From: Bradyrhizobium sp. Rc3b
GTDB taxonomy: Bacteria; Pseudomonadota; Alphaproteobacteria; Rhizobiales; Xanthobacteraceae
Length of the DNA: 64,000 nt
NCBI RefSeq assembly: GCF_900114915.1
Contig: NZ_FOUS01000003.1
Coordinates: 372,001-436,000, forward strand
Direction of reading: 5' to 3'
Below the pieces are notes generated by a model. That model searched no databases, was not told where the DNA came from, and was given only the letters and a program-made list of their open reading frames with translations. Shown here piece after piece: positions 25,951 through 35,524 of the stretch (positions are counted from its first letter, which is position 1; the number at the start of each line of letters is the position of its first letter). Made by a program: the position numbers and the translations under genes.

Positions 25951-26949
25951 ATGCGCATGCTCATTCTCGGCGGCAGCCAGTTTCTCGGGCGCGCGATCGC
26001 CGCTCACGCCTGCGCCACAGGCCACGACGTGACCTGCGCAGCCCGCGGGCTCGCGGGGCCGATCGCCCCGGGCGCACGCTTTGTGCGGATCGATCGCGAC
26101 GTCGCTGATGGTCTTGCGCCACTGCCCGGCGAGACGTTCGACGCTGTCGTCGACGTCTCGCGTCATCCCGGCCAGGTCCGCCGCGCGGTCGCGGCGCTGA
26201 AGCGGCCGGGCGTGCACTGGACCTTCGTCTCCACGATCAGCGTGTATGCGGACAACCGGATACTGGGACAGCGCGCCGACACGGCGCCATTGCGCGAGCC
26301 TGCGGCCGAGGATCTGGAGCACAGCACCGATGCCATTTACGGCGCGGCCAAGGTCGCCTGCGAACAGGCGGTCGGCGGCGATGCCTTCATCTGCCGTGCC
26401 GGCCTGATCGCAGGGCCGGAGGACCCGACCGGGCGCTTCACCTATTGGCCGGCGCGGCTCGCGCGCGGCGGCGAGGTGCTGGCGCCGGGATCGCCTGACG
26501 ATGCCGTCCAGTTCGTCGATGTCCGCGACCTCGCGCAATGGATCGTGCATGCGGCGGAAGTTCGCCTCACCGGCATCTATGAAGGGATTGGACCTGTGCG
26601 CTCACGCGGCGAGTTCATGGCCGAATGCGCATCGGCGCTGAACGCATCCTGCACATTCACCTGGGTCGATCGGGCGTTTCTCGAGGCACACGACGTGCGG
26701 CGCTGGGCGGGTCCGCGGTCATTACCGCTGTGGCTGCCGCTGCCCGACTTCGCCGGTTTCCTGACTCGCGACACCTCGCCCGCGCGCGCGGCCGGATTGA
26801 TCTCGCGACCGCCGGGAGACACCGCGCGCGATACGCTGCATTGGCTTCACATCACCGGCGGCCCGGTCGTCGGGCTCACTGGCGATGAAGAGAAGGACGT
26901 GCTCGCCGCGTGGCACGCGGAAAGAGTGACCCAAGTCTCCGGCCTGTAG
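25951..26949 (+). CDS. NAD-dependent epimerase/dehydratase-family protein
   Basis: A 332-residue short-chain dehydrogenase-like protein. The N-terminal cofactor motif is MLILGGSQFLGRAIAAHA (Gly-Gly-x-x-x-Leu-Gly, residues 3-20). A conserved TISVYAD near residue 95 and YGAAKVACEQAV near 130 match the Ser and Tyr-x-x-x-Lys catalytic residues of extended SDR enzymes. The C-terminal half is the variable substrate domain. Family members act on nucleotide sugars or serve as RNA-binding relatives. No sugar pathway lies next to it, so the substrate is unknown. It converges with the GNAT gene. Confidence 0.82.
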   Translation: MRMLILGGSQFLGRAIAAHACATGHDVTCAARGLAGPIAPGARFVRIDRDVADGLAPLPGETFDAVVDVSRHPGQVRRAVAALKRPGVHWTFVSTISVYADNRILGQRADTAPLREPAAEDLEHSTDAIYGAAKVACEQAVGGDAFICRAGLIAGPEDPTGRFTYWPARLARGGEVLAPGSPDDAVQFVDVRDLAQWIVHAAEVRLTGIYEGIGPVRSRGEFMAECASALNASCTFTWVDRAFLEAHDVRRWAGPRSLPLWLPLPDFAGFLTRDTSPARAAGLISRPPGDTARDTLHWLHITGGPVVGLTGDEEKDVLAAWHAERVTQVSGL

Positions 26950-26988
26950 CTGTCTGTCAGCGTCTTGAGGAAGGCGACGAAATCCGCC

Positions 26989-27507
26989 TCAAAGTCGCTT
27001 GGTGAAATGGTAGCGGCGAATGCCGCCGCCCAGCGTCTTGTTGCTGGAGGCATCGGCGATCTCTTCGCGCACGTTCTCATATCCCGCGTTACGATACAGC
27101 GCCAGCGCATCCTCCTGAAGCTCGGACGTACTCAGCTGCAACTGCAGACGATCGCGATGGCGGCACTCCTGCTCGGCAAACGCCAGCATCTTTCGCGCAA
27201 TGCCGCGGCGCCGCGCCGCGGGAGCGACGTACATGCGCCGTAACTCCATCGCATGCTCGCCAAGGGCCTCTAGTCCAAACATACCAACGATTTCGTCGCC
27301 ATCGACAGCGACCCAAAAACCGCCGTTCCGGCTCGAATAATAATCGGAGAGCCGATCTATCTCCTCTGCGAGCGAGCGGCTAATGTATCTTTCAAACGCC
27401 TCCTCCAAGCGCGCTGGCGCCAACAGACGATTTACCCGGATGAACAGCTCCCGCACAGGAACTGCATCGGGCGGTGAGAAGGCGCGAATCTGAATCTCTC
27501 TTGTCAT
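26989..27507 (-). CDS. GNAT-family N-acetyltransferase
   Basis: A 172-residue acetyltransferase. The core shows GFWVAVDGDEIVGMFGLE, the beta4 strand ELRRMYVAPAARRRGIARKML with the acetyl-CoA pyrophosphate loop (R/Q-x-x-G-x-G/A form: RRRGIA), and a LYRNAGYENV motif near the end. It is 13 bases downstream of the solute-binding protein gene on the same strand, so the two may be co-transcribed, although their functions are not obviously related. The acceptor substrate is unknown. Confidence 0.85.
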   Translation of the reverse strand: MTREIQIRAFSPPDAVPVRELFIRVNRLLAPARLEEAFERYISRSLAEEIDRLSDYYSSRNGGFWVAVDGDEIVGMFGLEALGEHAMELRRMYVAPAARRRGIARKMLAFAEQECRHRDRLQLQLSTSELQEDALALYRNAGYENVREEIADASSNKTLGGGIRRYHFTKRL

Positions 27508-27520
27508 GGAGCCGCAGCCG

Positions 27521-28312
27521 TCACTCCGTCCGGATCTGCGAATCCTTCAGGCCGTTGTCGTCATAGGCCTTGCGCAGCGTGCCGTTGGTCGTGGCCTCGG
27601 TCATGAACTTGGTGACGAAGGCCAACGCCTGCTGATGGCCGAGCGGCACGGCGACGGCGGTCACCGTCTTCTTGAAGGTCTCGTCCAGCACCTTCGTCCC
27701 CGGAATCTTCTGCGCCATCTTGTTGAGCTGGTCGCGCGACAGTGCGAAGGCGTCGATCTCGCCGCTCCTGAGCAGGCCGAAGATCTCGTCATAGGTCTGA
27801 TAGCCCGTGACGGTCGCATGCTTCAGATGCGCGATCGCGCCGCGCATGGTGGTGGTGGCGTTGACGGCCGCGACCTTGAATCCGGGTTGGTCGAGCGTCG
27901 CGAAATTGGTGACGGCGGAGCCGGGCTTGACGATATAGGTCGCGTCCGCGACCTCGTAGATCGGGCCGAACATCATCTTGGTCTCGCGCTCGGGATCCCT
28001 AGGGAGCCAGGTGACATCCCACGTACCTTTCGACGCAGCGTCGGTGATCTGTCCGGAGTTCTGGTGGACGACATATTCGACGGGGACGCCGAGCTGGGCG
28101 GCCATCGCCTTGCCGAGATCGACGGGAACGCCGGCATAGCCGGCTTCGGTCTTGGTCGACCAGAATGCGCCGCCTGCGGGGCTGATGGCGATCGCGACCC
28201 GCAGCTTGCCGGTCGGTGCGATCTCGTCCTTCAGACCGTCTGCTAGCGCCGGCATGGCGACCATCGCTGCGAGAACGAGGCCGGCAAGGCCCGAGTGGAG
28301 GGACGTGGGCAT
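27521..28312 (-). CDS. Family 3 amino-acid-type ABC substrate-binding protein
   Basis: A 263-residue periplasmic binding protein with a signal peptide (cleavage after ALA near residue 24). It matches SBP family 3: GKLRVAIAI near 36, GVPVDLGKAMAAQLGV near 64, GTWDVTWLPRDPER near 96 and EIFGLLRSGEIDAFALSRDQL near 178. AGGAG precedes the ATG at 8 bases. No ABC permease or ATPase gene is adjacent, so it must share a transporter encoded elsewhere or act as a sensor. A polar amino acid ligand is the default expectation. Confidence 0.85.
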   Translation of the reverse strand: MPTSLHSGLAGLVLAAMVAMPALADGLKDEIAPTGKLRVAIAISPAGGAFWSTKTEAGYAGVPVDLGKAMAAQLGVPVEYVVHQNSGQITDAASKGTWDVTWLPRDPERETKMMFGPIYEVADATYIVKPGSAVTNFATLDQPGFKVAAVNATTTMRGAIAHLKHATVTGYQTYDEIFGLLRSGEIDAFALSRDQLNKMAQKIPGTKVLDETFKKTVTAVAVPLGHQQALAFVTKFMTEATTNGTLRKAYDDNGLKDSQIRTE

Positions 28313-28564
28313 GTCATGTTCTCCTCACCTTTTCTTCTTTTCTTCTTGGCTTCTTCCCGGCTGACTCGCGTAGCGTCACACGGTCTTTGACACAATTCTG
28401 GTCGATCGTGCGCTCGGTGAAAAGCGGTTTGTCATGGCAAATCTGTCAAAGGCCACACCGCCCTGTGCAGCGCAAGGCCGGCGACTGCCATGGCTATGGT
28501 GTTCCACGGACGGTCATTTGTTGGTAGCCTGCCGCACCGACAGACGATACTCGGGGGCTAGCGA

Positions 28565-29758
28565 ATGACCTCATCGAATCCCGCATCTCCTGCACGGCGC
28601 AATGGAGCGTGGAGACAGGCCGGGCGGACACTGGCCGCCGCTGCGGCCGTGGTCGCGCTGGCCGGTTGCGAGGACAAGAACACGTTCGTGGCACCGCCGC
28701 CGCCCAAGGTGGACGTGGCAACGCCCGTGCAGCGTCCGGTCACGCGCTACATCGAAGCCACCGGCAACACCGCGCCGATCAAGAGCGTCGATCTCGTGGC
28801 GCGGGTGCAGGGCTTCCTGCAATCAATCGACTATCAGGACGGCGCCTTCGTCAAGCAGGGCACCCAGCTCTTCACGATCGAGCCCGAGACCTACAAGCTC
28901 AAGGTCGAGCAGGCGAAGGCGGCCGAGGTCGGCGCGCAGGCCACGGTCAAGCAGGCCGAAGCCGATTTCAAGCGGCAGGTCGAGCTCGTGCAGCGCCAGG
29001 CGGTCTCGCAATCCACCTTGGACACCTCGACATCGACCCGCGACAACGCGCAGGCCAACCTCCAGCAGGCCCAGGTCAATACGAGGCTGGCCGAGGTCAA
29101 TTACGGCTACACCAGGGTGACAGCGCCGTTCGACGGCATCGTCAGCGCCCACCTGGTCTCGGTCGGCGAGCTCGTCGGCGTCTCCTCGCCAACCCAGCTC
29201 GCGACCATTGTCGCCATGGACCCGATCTGGGTGAACTTCACGGTCAACGAGCAGGACGTGCTGCGCATCCGCGCCGAAGCGGCCCGCCGCGGACTGACCC
29301 CCGCCGACATGAAGCAATTCCCGATTCAGGTGGGACTGCAGACCGAGACCGGCTATCCGCATGAGGGCAAGCTCGACTACGTCTCGCCGACCCTCAATAC
29401 ATCAACCGGCACGCTCGCGGTGCGCGGCGTCGTGCCCAACGACAAGCGGGTGCTGCTGCCCGGTTATTTCGTCCGGGTGCGCGTGCCGTTCGACCAGGAG
29501 AAGAGCGCCCTGCTCGTCCCCGACACCGCGCTCGGCAGCGACCAGGGCGGCCGCTATCTGCTGGTGGTCAACGGCGACAACGTCGTCGAGCAGCGCAAGG
29601 TGCAGATCGGCCCCGTCGACAACGGCCTGCGCGTCATCGAAAGCGGCTTGAAGCCGGAGGACCGCGTCGTCATCGCGGGGCTGCTGCGGGTGATCCCGGG
29701 CCAGAAGATCGATCCGCAAACAACGAAGATCGAGCAGCCGCAGGCGTCTGCCAAGTAG
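28565..29758 (+). CDS. RND efflux periplasmic adaptor lipoprotein (MexE/AcrA type)
   Basis: A 397-residue membrane-fusion protein. After a basic N-terminus and hydrophobic stretch comes a lipobox (LAGC, Cys about residue 37), so it should be lipid-anchored. Then follow the lipoyl half-motif (VQGFLQSIDYQDGAFVKQG), an alpha-hairpin of Glu/Gln/Ala heptads (about 120-190), the second lipoyl half (YTRVTAPFDGIVSAHLVSVG) and the beta-barrel. It joins the inner-membrane pump to an outer-membrane channel. The pump gene starts 11 bases after it. No TolC-like channel gene is in the window. Confidence 0.93.
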   Translation: MTSSNPASPARRNGAWRQAGRTLAAAAAVVALAGCEDKNTFVAPPPPKVDVATPVQRPVTRYIEATGNTAPIKSVDLVARVQGFLQSIDYQDGAFVKQGTQLFTIEPETYKLKVEQAKAAEVGAQATVKQAEADFKRQVELVQRQAVSQSTLDTSTSTRDNAQANLQQAQVNTRLAEVNYGYTRVTAPFDGIVSAHLVSVGELVGVSSPTQLATIVAMDPIWVNFTVNEQDVLRIRAEAARRGLTPADMKQFPIQVGLQTETGYPHEGKLDYVSPTLNTSTGTLAVRGVVPNDKRVLLPGYFVRVRVPFDQEKSALLVPDTALGSDQGGRYLLVVNGDNVVEQRKVQIGPVDNGLRVIESGLKPEDRVVIAGLLRVIPGQKIDPQTTKIEQPQASAK

Positions 29759-29769
29759 GAGCGCCAGCC

Positions 29770-32700
29770 ATGATCTCAAAGTTCTTCATCGAGCGGCCGG
29801 TCCTGTCGAACGTCATCGCGCTGTTGATGATCCTGATCGGCGGCGTCGCGCTGTTCAATCTCGCCATCGCGCAATACCCCGACGTGGTGCCGCCGACCGT
29901 GCAGGTCACCACGCGCTATCCCGGCGCCAGCGCCAAGACCGTGATCGACACCGTTGCCTTGCCGATCGAGCAGCAGGTCAACGGCGTCGAGGACATGCTC
30001 TACATGCAGTCCTACAGCGGCTCCGACGGTACCTATACGCTGACCGTGACCTTCAAGATCGGCACCGACCTCAACTTCGCGCAGGTGCTGGTGCAGAACC
30101 GCGTCTCCAGCGCATTGTCGCAGTTGCCGCAGGCCGTGCAAAACCAGGGTGTCACCGTGCAGAAGCGGTCGACCTCGATCCTGCTGTTCGTGACGCTGAC
30201 CTCGCCGGATTCGAGATACGACAGCCTTTACCTGAGCAACTACGCCACCATCAACATCCGCGACGAGCTCTCCCGCCTGCCCGGCGTCGGTAACGTCACC
30301 GTGTTCGGCGCCGGCCAGTATTCGATGCGGGTCTGGCTCGATCCGAACAAGCTGCAGGTCCGTGGCCTCGTACCGCAGGACGTCATCAACGCAATCCAGC
30401 AGCAGAGCCAGCAGGTCTCCGCCGGCCAGGTCGGCGCGCCGCCGACACCGCCGGGACAGGCATTCCAGTACACGCTCAACGTCAACGGACGGCTCGACGA
30501 CACCAGCCAGTTCGAGGACATCATCGTCAAGTCAGGCAGCAGCGGCGACGTCACGCGGGTGCGCGACGTCGGCTGGGTCGAGCTGGGGGCGCAGACCTAC
30601 AGCCAGATCTTTTCGCTCAACAAGCAACCGGCCGTCGGCATCGGCGTATTCCAGTCGCCCGGCGCCAACGCGCTCCAGGTCGAGCAGGCCGTCGAGAGGA
30701 AGATGGCGGACCTCGCCAAGCGGTTCCCGGAAGGCATCAGATACGACACGCCGTTCGACACCACCAAATTCGTCGAGGCCTCGGTGCACGAGGTCTACAT
30801 GACACTGATCGAGGCCGGCCTCTTGGTGCTGGTCGTGATCCTCGTGTTCCTGCAGGACTGGCGCGCGATGCTGGTGCCGGCGACGACCGTGCCTGTCACC
30901 ATCATCGGCGCCTTCGCCGCGATGGCGGCGCTCGGCTTCACCATCAACATGTCGACGCTGTTCGCGATCGTGCTCGCGATCGGCATCGTGGTCGACGACG
31001 CCATCGTCGTGGTGGAAGGCGCAGCCCACAACATCGAGCAGGGCATGAACGGCCACGACGCCGCGATCAAGGCGATGGACCAGCTGTTCGCGCCGATCGT
31101 CGGCATCACCCTGGTGCTGATCTCGGTGTTTTTGCCGGCCTCGTTCCTCGCCGGGCTCACCGGGCGCATCTATTCGCAATTCGCGCTGGTGATCGCGGCG
31201 ACTGCGCTGCTCTCCGCCATCAACGCGGCGACACTGAAGCCGACGCAATGCGCGCTGTGGCTGCGGCCGACTGTGCCGCCCGAGCAGCGCAATTTCTTCT
31301 ACAGAGGTTTCAACGCGGTCTATAACCGCGTCGAGCGCGGCTACACACGACTGATCACCTTCCTCGTGAAGCACGCCACCATCTCGGTCGCGTTCGCGCT
31401 GCTGGTGATCGGCGCCAGCGGCTACGGCCTGTCGCGGGTGCCGACCGGCTTCCTGCCGATCGAGGACCAGGGCTATCTGATCGCCGCCGTGCAGCTGCCC
31501 GACGGCGCCGCGCTGGAGCGGACGCAAGCCGTGCTCGACAGAGCGAGCGGGCTGATCAAGGAGACGCCCGGCGTGGCGCAGGTCATCACCATCGCCGGCA
31601 TCTCCGCACTCGACAACAGCGCCAGCCTTGCCAATGCCGGCGTCGCCTACATCATCCTGAAGGATTGGGATGCGCGCAAAGGCCCCGGCGAGGATCTGCG
31701 CTCGCTGGTGTACGGGCTCAACGACAAGCTCGCCACCATCATGGAGGCACGCACGCTGGTGCTGCCGCCGCCGCCGATCCAGGGCATCGGCAACGCCGCC
31801 GGCTTCTCGATGCAGGTCGAGCTGCGCGACGGCAACAGCGATTTCGCCAAGCTGCAGGCGATCACCGGCGCGATGGTCAGCAATGGCCAGAGCCAGAGCG
31901 CGCTGCAGCGCGTGCAGTCCTCGTTCCGCTCCTCGGTGCCGCAGTTCAACGTGGAGATCGACCGGGTCAAGACCCAGACGCTGCACGTCACGACCGACCA
32001 GGTGTTCTCGGCGCTGTCGACCTATCTCGGCTCGTCCTATGTCAACCAGTTCAACAAGTTCGGCCGTGTGTTCCAGGTCTACACCCAGGCCGATCCCGCG
32101 TTCCGCGTCACCGAGCGCGACATCGCCAACATGCAGGTGCGCAACTCGAACGGCGACATGATCCCGATCGGCACCGTCGCCAAGATCACGCCGGCCACGG
32201 GACCGTCGCTGATCAGCCTCTACAATCTCTATCCGTCCTCGACCGTGATCGGCCTGCCGGCGCAGGGATACTCCTCCGGCCAGTCGCTGAAGCTGATGGA
32301 GGAGATCGCCGACAAGACGCTGCCGCCGGGCACCGGCTACGAGTGGACGGCGATGTCCTATCAGGAGAAGGCGGTCAGCAACCAGATCTACTGGGTGTTC
32401 GGCCTTGCCATGCTGCTGGTCTATCTCGTGCTCGCCGGCCAGTATGAGAGCTGGTACGCGCCGATCTCGGTGATCCTCGCGGTGCCGCTGTCGCTGCTGG
32501 GGCCGATGCTGATCCTCTCCGGGCTCAAGATCGACAACAACCTGTATTGCCAGATCGGGCTGATCCTCCTGATCGCGCTGTCGGCCAAGAACGCGATCCT
32601 GATCGTCGAGGTCGGGCTCGAGCTGCACGGCCGCGACGGCAAGCCGGTGGTGGAGGCCGCGATCGAGGCGGCGCGTGCGCGCTTCCGCCCGATCCTGATG

Positions 32701-32925
32701 ACCTCCTTCGCCTTCATCCTCGGTGTGGTGCCGCTGGTGCTCGCCACCGGCGCCGGCGCCAGCGCGCGCAAGTCGATCGGCATCACCGTCTTCTCCGGCA
32801 TGCTGGCCTCGACCTGCCTCGCCGTGCTGTTCGTGCCGGCCTTCTTCGTGGTGGTGCAGCGCTTCGAGAACTGGCGGGCGAGCAAGAAGGCGGTGAAGGT
32901 GGAGACTGTGGCGGAGGTGAAGTAG
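29770..32925 (+). CDS. RND multidrug efflux permease, HAE1 family (MexF/AcrB type)
   Basis: A 1051-residue proton-driven drug exporter of the inner membrane. It begins MISKFFIERPVLSNVIALLM, the usual HAE1 start, and has the two large periplasmic loops and about 12 membrane helices. The helix-4 proton-relay pair reads IGIVVDDAIVVVEGA (two Asp, near residue 410), and FLPASFLAGLTGRIYSQFA follows. The second half carries the matching IALSAKNAILIVEVGLELH (helix 10) and FRPILMTSFAFILGVVPLVLATGAG. The length is normal. The substrates are unknown. No TetR or LysR regulator is adjacent, so control is not evident. Confidence 0.95.
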   Translation: MISKFFIERPVLSNVIALLMILIGGVALFNLAIAQYPDVVPPTVQVTTRYPGASAKTVIDTVALPIEQQVNGVEDMLYMQSYSGSDGTYTLTVTFKIGTDLNFAQVLVQNRVSSALSQLPQAVQNQGVTVQKRSTSILLFVTLTSPDSRYDSLYLSNYATINIRDELSRLPGVGNVTVFGAGQYSMRVWLDPNKLQVRGLVPQDVINAIQQQSQQVSAGQVGAPPTPPGQAFQYTLNVNGRLDDTSQFEDIIVKSGSSGDVTRVRDVGWVELGAQTYSQIFSLNKQPAVGIGVFQSPGANALQVEQAVERKMADLAKRFPEGIRYDTPFDTTKFVEASVHEVYMTLIEAGLLVLVVILVFLQDWRAMLVPATTVPVTIIGAFAAMAALGFTINMSTLFAIVLAIGIVVDDAIVVVEGAAHNIEQGMNGHDAAIKAMDQLFAPIVGITLVLISVFLPASFLAGLTGRIYSQFALVIAATALLSAINAATLKPTQCALWLRPTVPPEQRNFFYRGFNAVYNRVERGYTRLITFLVKHATISVAFALLVIGASGYGLSRVPTGFLPIEDQGYLIAAVQLPDGAALERTQAVLDRASGLIKETPGVAQVITIAGISALDNSASLANAGVAYIILKDWDARKGPGEDLRSLVYGLNDKLATIMEARTLVLPPPPIQGIGNAAGFSMQVELRDGNSDFAKLQAITGAMVSNGQSQSALQRVQSSFRSSVPQFNVEIDRVKTQTLHVTTDQVFSALSTYLGSSYVNQFNKFGRVFQVYTQADPAFRVTERDIANMQVRNSNGDMIPIGTVAKITPATGPSLISLYNLYPSSTVIGLPAQGYSSGQSLKLMEEIADKTLPPGTGYEWTAMSYQEKAVSNQIYWVFGLAMLLVYLVLAGQYESWYAPISVILAVPLSLLGPMLILSGLKIDNNLYCQIGLILLIALSAKNAILIVEVGLELHGRDGKPVVEAAIEAARARFRPILMTSFAFILGVVPLVLATGAGASARKSIGITVFSGMLASTCLAVLFVPAFFVVVQRFENWRASKKAVKVETVAEVK

Positions 32926-32926
32926 T

Positions 32927-33012
32927 CGTCATTGCGAGCGCAGCGAAGCAATCCAGAGCCTTTCCGGAGAGAGAGTCTGGATTGCTTCGTCGCTTCGCTC
33001 CTCGCAATGACG
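32927..33012. repeat. Intergenic palindromic repeat, family B
   Basis: It starts CGTCATTGCGAGCGCAGCG and ends CGCTCCTCGCAATGACG, with an inner pair AAGCAATCCAGA against TCTGGATTGCTT. The result is a long, nearly perfect hairpin right after the RND pump stop codon and before the antiporter gene's stop, where it could also end transcription from both sides. A related copy is at 43087-43170. Confidence 0.8.
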
Positions 33013-33035
33013 GCGGAGAGGGAATGCACCGTAGT

Positions 33036-35303
33036 TCACGCCTTCTCCGCCGGAGCCTGCCTTGCCTCGCCGCTCGACACCAGCAGCACCGAGACTTTCG
33101 ACTGCCGGAGCACGGCGTCGGCGACGCCGCCGAAGGACAGGTGGTCGGCCTGGATGCGGTCGACGCCCATGACGACGAGATCGACGTCGGTGGTGTCGAT
33201 CTCGCGCAGGATCGCGGCTTCGGGCGCCCGGTTCACCCGCAGCGTGGTGGTGATGTCAACGTCATAGCGGGCGGCGAGATCGCTGGCGTCCTTGAGAATG
33301 CCCGCCTCCTGGCCGAGGCCACGGGAGGCGCCGCGCTGCGCGCCCTTGTCGCGCGTGGTCGCGACATAGATCACCCGCAGCGAGCCTGATCCTCCTTGCG
33401 CCAACGCGACCGCGACCTCGGCGCCGCGCTTGGAGATGCCGCTGCCGGAGACCGGAACGAGGATGTTGAGCGCCTCGGGCGCCGGCTGCTTCAGGTGCTT
33501 GCCCTTGGCCGCGACGATCGCGAGCGGCCCTTCGAACTTCGCGGCGATGTCGTCGATCCTCCGGTCGAAACGGTCCTTGGTCGCGATGACCTTGTCGATG
33601 CCAACCACCAGAAGATCAAAACCCTTGCGCGCTTCATCGGCGATGGTCTCGCCGAGCTCCGCCTGCCGCGCGCGGGTGACGACATCGACGTTGCCGGCCT
33701 CGCCGTCGCCATGGGCGGACACGACTTCGGCGGCTTTCTTCACCACCGCTTCGTGGCTCTCCTCCTGGTCGCGGCCCTTCTCCCGCTCCTTCGCGCTTTT
33801 GCCGATATGCAGGACGGTGATCGGCAGGCCGCGCATGCCGGCGATCAGGCCGGCGATGTGCGCGGCAAAGATGGCGTTGGCGCTTTCGTCCACCGCCAGC
33901 AGAGGGCGCTCGAGATTGGCGAGGAAACCGCGCTTCTCGAATTCCTCCCGCTCCAGCCGCTCCTTCTCGTCCTTGTTCATCGGCAGCCTTGCCAGCGCCG
34001 CGCGCAGCATCGGCGGCATCGCCATCGTGGTCACGATCGCCATGGTCACGATCATCGTGAACAGGTTCTGGCTCAGCACGCCGATGGACAGGCCAATGGT
34101 CGCGATGATCACCTCGGTCGAGCCGCGGGCATTCATGCCGCTCGCCAGCGCCAGCGATTCCCGATGGTTCAGGCCCCCCAATGTGCCGCCGACGAAGGCG
34201 CCGCCGAACTTGCCGACGCTGGCGATCACGACCAGCAGGCCGGTGAGCATCAAGAGATTGGGATCACGCAGCACCGACAGATCAGCGCTGAGGCCGGCAA
34301 GGCCGAAGAACACCGGCATGAAGAAGGCGGAGATCAGCCCGCGCAGGCGCTCGTCGATCTGCCGCGTCAGGATCGGGGATTCCCCGACCAGGATGCCGGC
34401 GACGAAGGCCCCGAGCACGGTGTGCACGCCGATCAGATGCGTGATCAGCGCCATCACGCTCATCAACAGCAGGATCACCGTGATCACCGCCGCCGCGCTG
34501 ACGAGATTGTCGTTGGCCCAGCGGATCAGCTGGAACACCAGGCGGCGGCCGATGGTGAAGCTGACGGCCAGGAAGGCGAGCGTGCCCAGCACGGCTTTCG
34601 CCACCGAGGCGATATCCAGCGTACCGTGCGAGGCCAGGCTGAAGATCACGGCGATGATGATCCAGCCGATGGTGTCGTCGATGACGGCGGTCGCCACGAT
34701 GATCTGCCCGACATTGCGGCGCATGAAATTCATCTCGCGCACCACCACCGCGACGATCTTGACCGAGGAGATCGACAGCGCCGTGCCCATGAACAGCGAA
34801 GCGACCAGGCGCTGTTGCGGATCGGGCAGTAGCGCATCGGGCAGAAACTCTCCGAGCGCGAAGCCGCAGGCGAAGGGCACGAGGATGCCGGCGATCGAGA
34901 TCGCGATCGCGGCCCTGCCGACTTTCCGGACCAGCTTGAGGTCGGTCTCCATGCCGGTGAGCAGCAGCAGGAGCAGGATGCCGAACTGGGCAATGCCGTC
35001 GATCATCGCCTTCTGCTCGGGGGTCTTGGGGAAGATCGCGTGCTGCGCCTCGGGCCAGATCCAGCCGAACAGCGACGGTCCGAGGATGATGCCCGCGAGC
35101 AACTCGCCGATCACCGAGGGCTGGCCGATCCGCTGCATGATCTCGCCAAGACCGCGCCCCACAGCGATCAACAGCACGATCTGCGCCACCAGCAGGAATT
35201 CGGACGGGCCGGCCGATTTGCCGCCCTCGGCACCGGCCGCAATGGTGGTGAGGACAAGCGCCGCGGGGACGAGGCCGACCGGACGGAGCAGGCGCCATGG
35301 CAT
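33036..35303 (-). CDS. KefB-like cation:proton antiporter with universal-stress domains
   Basis: A 755-residue monovalent cation:proton antiporter-2 (CPA2) protein. About 12-13 membrane helices fill residues 1-445; GRGLGEIMQRIGQPSVIGELLAGIILGP, VIDDTIGWIIIAV (the Asp pair of the ion site) and GMNARGSTEVIIATIGLS are typical. The C-terminal 300 residues hold two universal-stress-protein-like domains (starting near RPLLAVDESANAIF and ALNILVPVSGSG). There is no TrkA-N domain, unlike KefB/KefC. The protein should exchange Na+ or K+ for H+ and respond to a nucleotide or stress cue. It has no close partner gene. Confidence 0.9.
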   Translation of the reverse strand: MPWRLLRPVGLVPAALVLTTIAAGAEGGKSAGPSEFLLVAQIVLLIAVGRGLGEIMQRIGQPSVIGELLAGIILGPSLFGWIWPEAQHAIFPKTPEQKAMIDGIAQFGILLLLLLTGMETDLKLVRKVGRAAIAISIAGILVPFACGFALGEFLPDALLPDPQQRLVASLFMGTALSISSVKIVAVVVREMNFMRRNVGQIIVATAVIDDTIGWIIIAVIFSLASHGTLDIASVAKAVLGTLAFLAVSFTIGRRLVFQLIRWANDNLVSAAAVITVILLLMSVMALITHLIGVHTVLGAFVAGILVGESPILTRQIDERLRGLISAFFMPVFFGLAGLSADLSVLRDPNLLMLTGLLVVIASVGKFGGAFVGGTLGGLNHRESLALASGMNARGSTEVIIATIGLSIGVLSQNLFTMIVTMAIVTTMAMPPMLRAALARLPMNKDEKERLEREEFEKRGFLANLERPLLAVDESANAIFAAHIAGLIAGMRGLPITVLHIGKSAKEREKGRDQEESHEAVVKKAAEVVSAHGDGEAGNVDVVTRARQAELGETIADEARKGFDLLVVGIDKVIATKDRFDRRIDDIAAKFEGPLAIVAAKGKHLKQPAPEALNILVPVSGSGISKRGAEVAVALAQGGSGSLRVIYVATTRDKGAQRGASRGLGQEAGILKDASDLAARYDVDITTTLRVNRAPEAAILREIDTTDVDLVVMGVDRIQADHLSFGGVADAVLRQSKVSVLLVSSGEARQAPAEKA

Positions 35304-35404
35304 GCAGGTGTCTTTCCCCCTTTGCCTGCCCCGAGGTTGGGGCCACGAGGATAGAACCCGCGGGACGTGGAGCGGGTTCCCGGTTCACGGGGCGGGATAT
35401 TCGC

Positions 35405-35519
35405 CGTCGTTGCGAGCGCAGCGACTTGTCCGCCGAAGCCTTGGCGAAGGGGACTCGCAACTCTGGGTCCCGGCTCTGCGCTGCAACGCTCACGCGTTGC
35501 GGCTTGTCCGGGACACGAG
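35405..35519. repeat. Intergenic repeat, family B/C mosaic
   Basis: It opens with GTCGTTGCGAGCGCAGCGA, like the family B repeats, and closes with GGCTTGTCCGGGACACGAG, which resembles the family C repeats near 39256. Inside is a perfect 7-base stem, GCAACGC/GCGTTGC, at 35483-35500. It lies between the antiporter and MFS genes. Confidence 0.6.
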
Positions 35520-35524
35520 GCGCC

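Noticed and set aside
30532..32628. 698-residue open frame on the minus strand
   Set aside because: It is a shadow of the RND pump gene, which has full family motifs; the shadow is rich in Asp, Arg, His and Gln with no domain.
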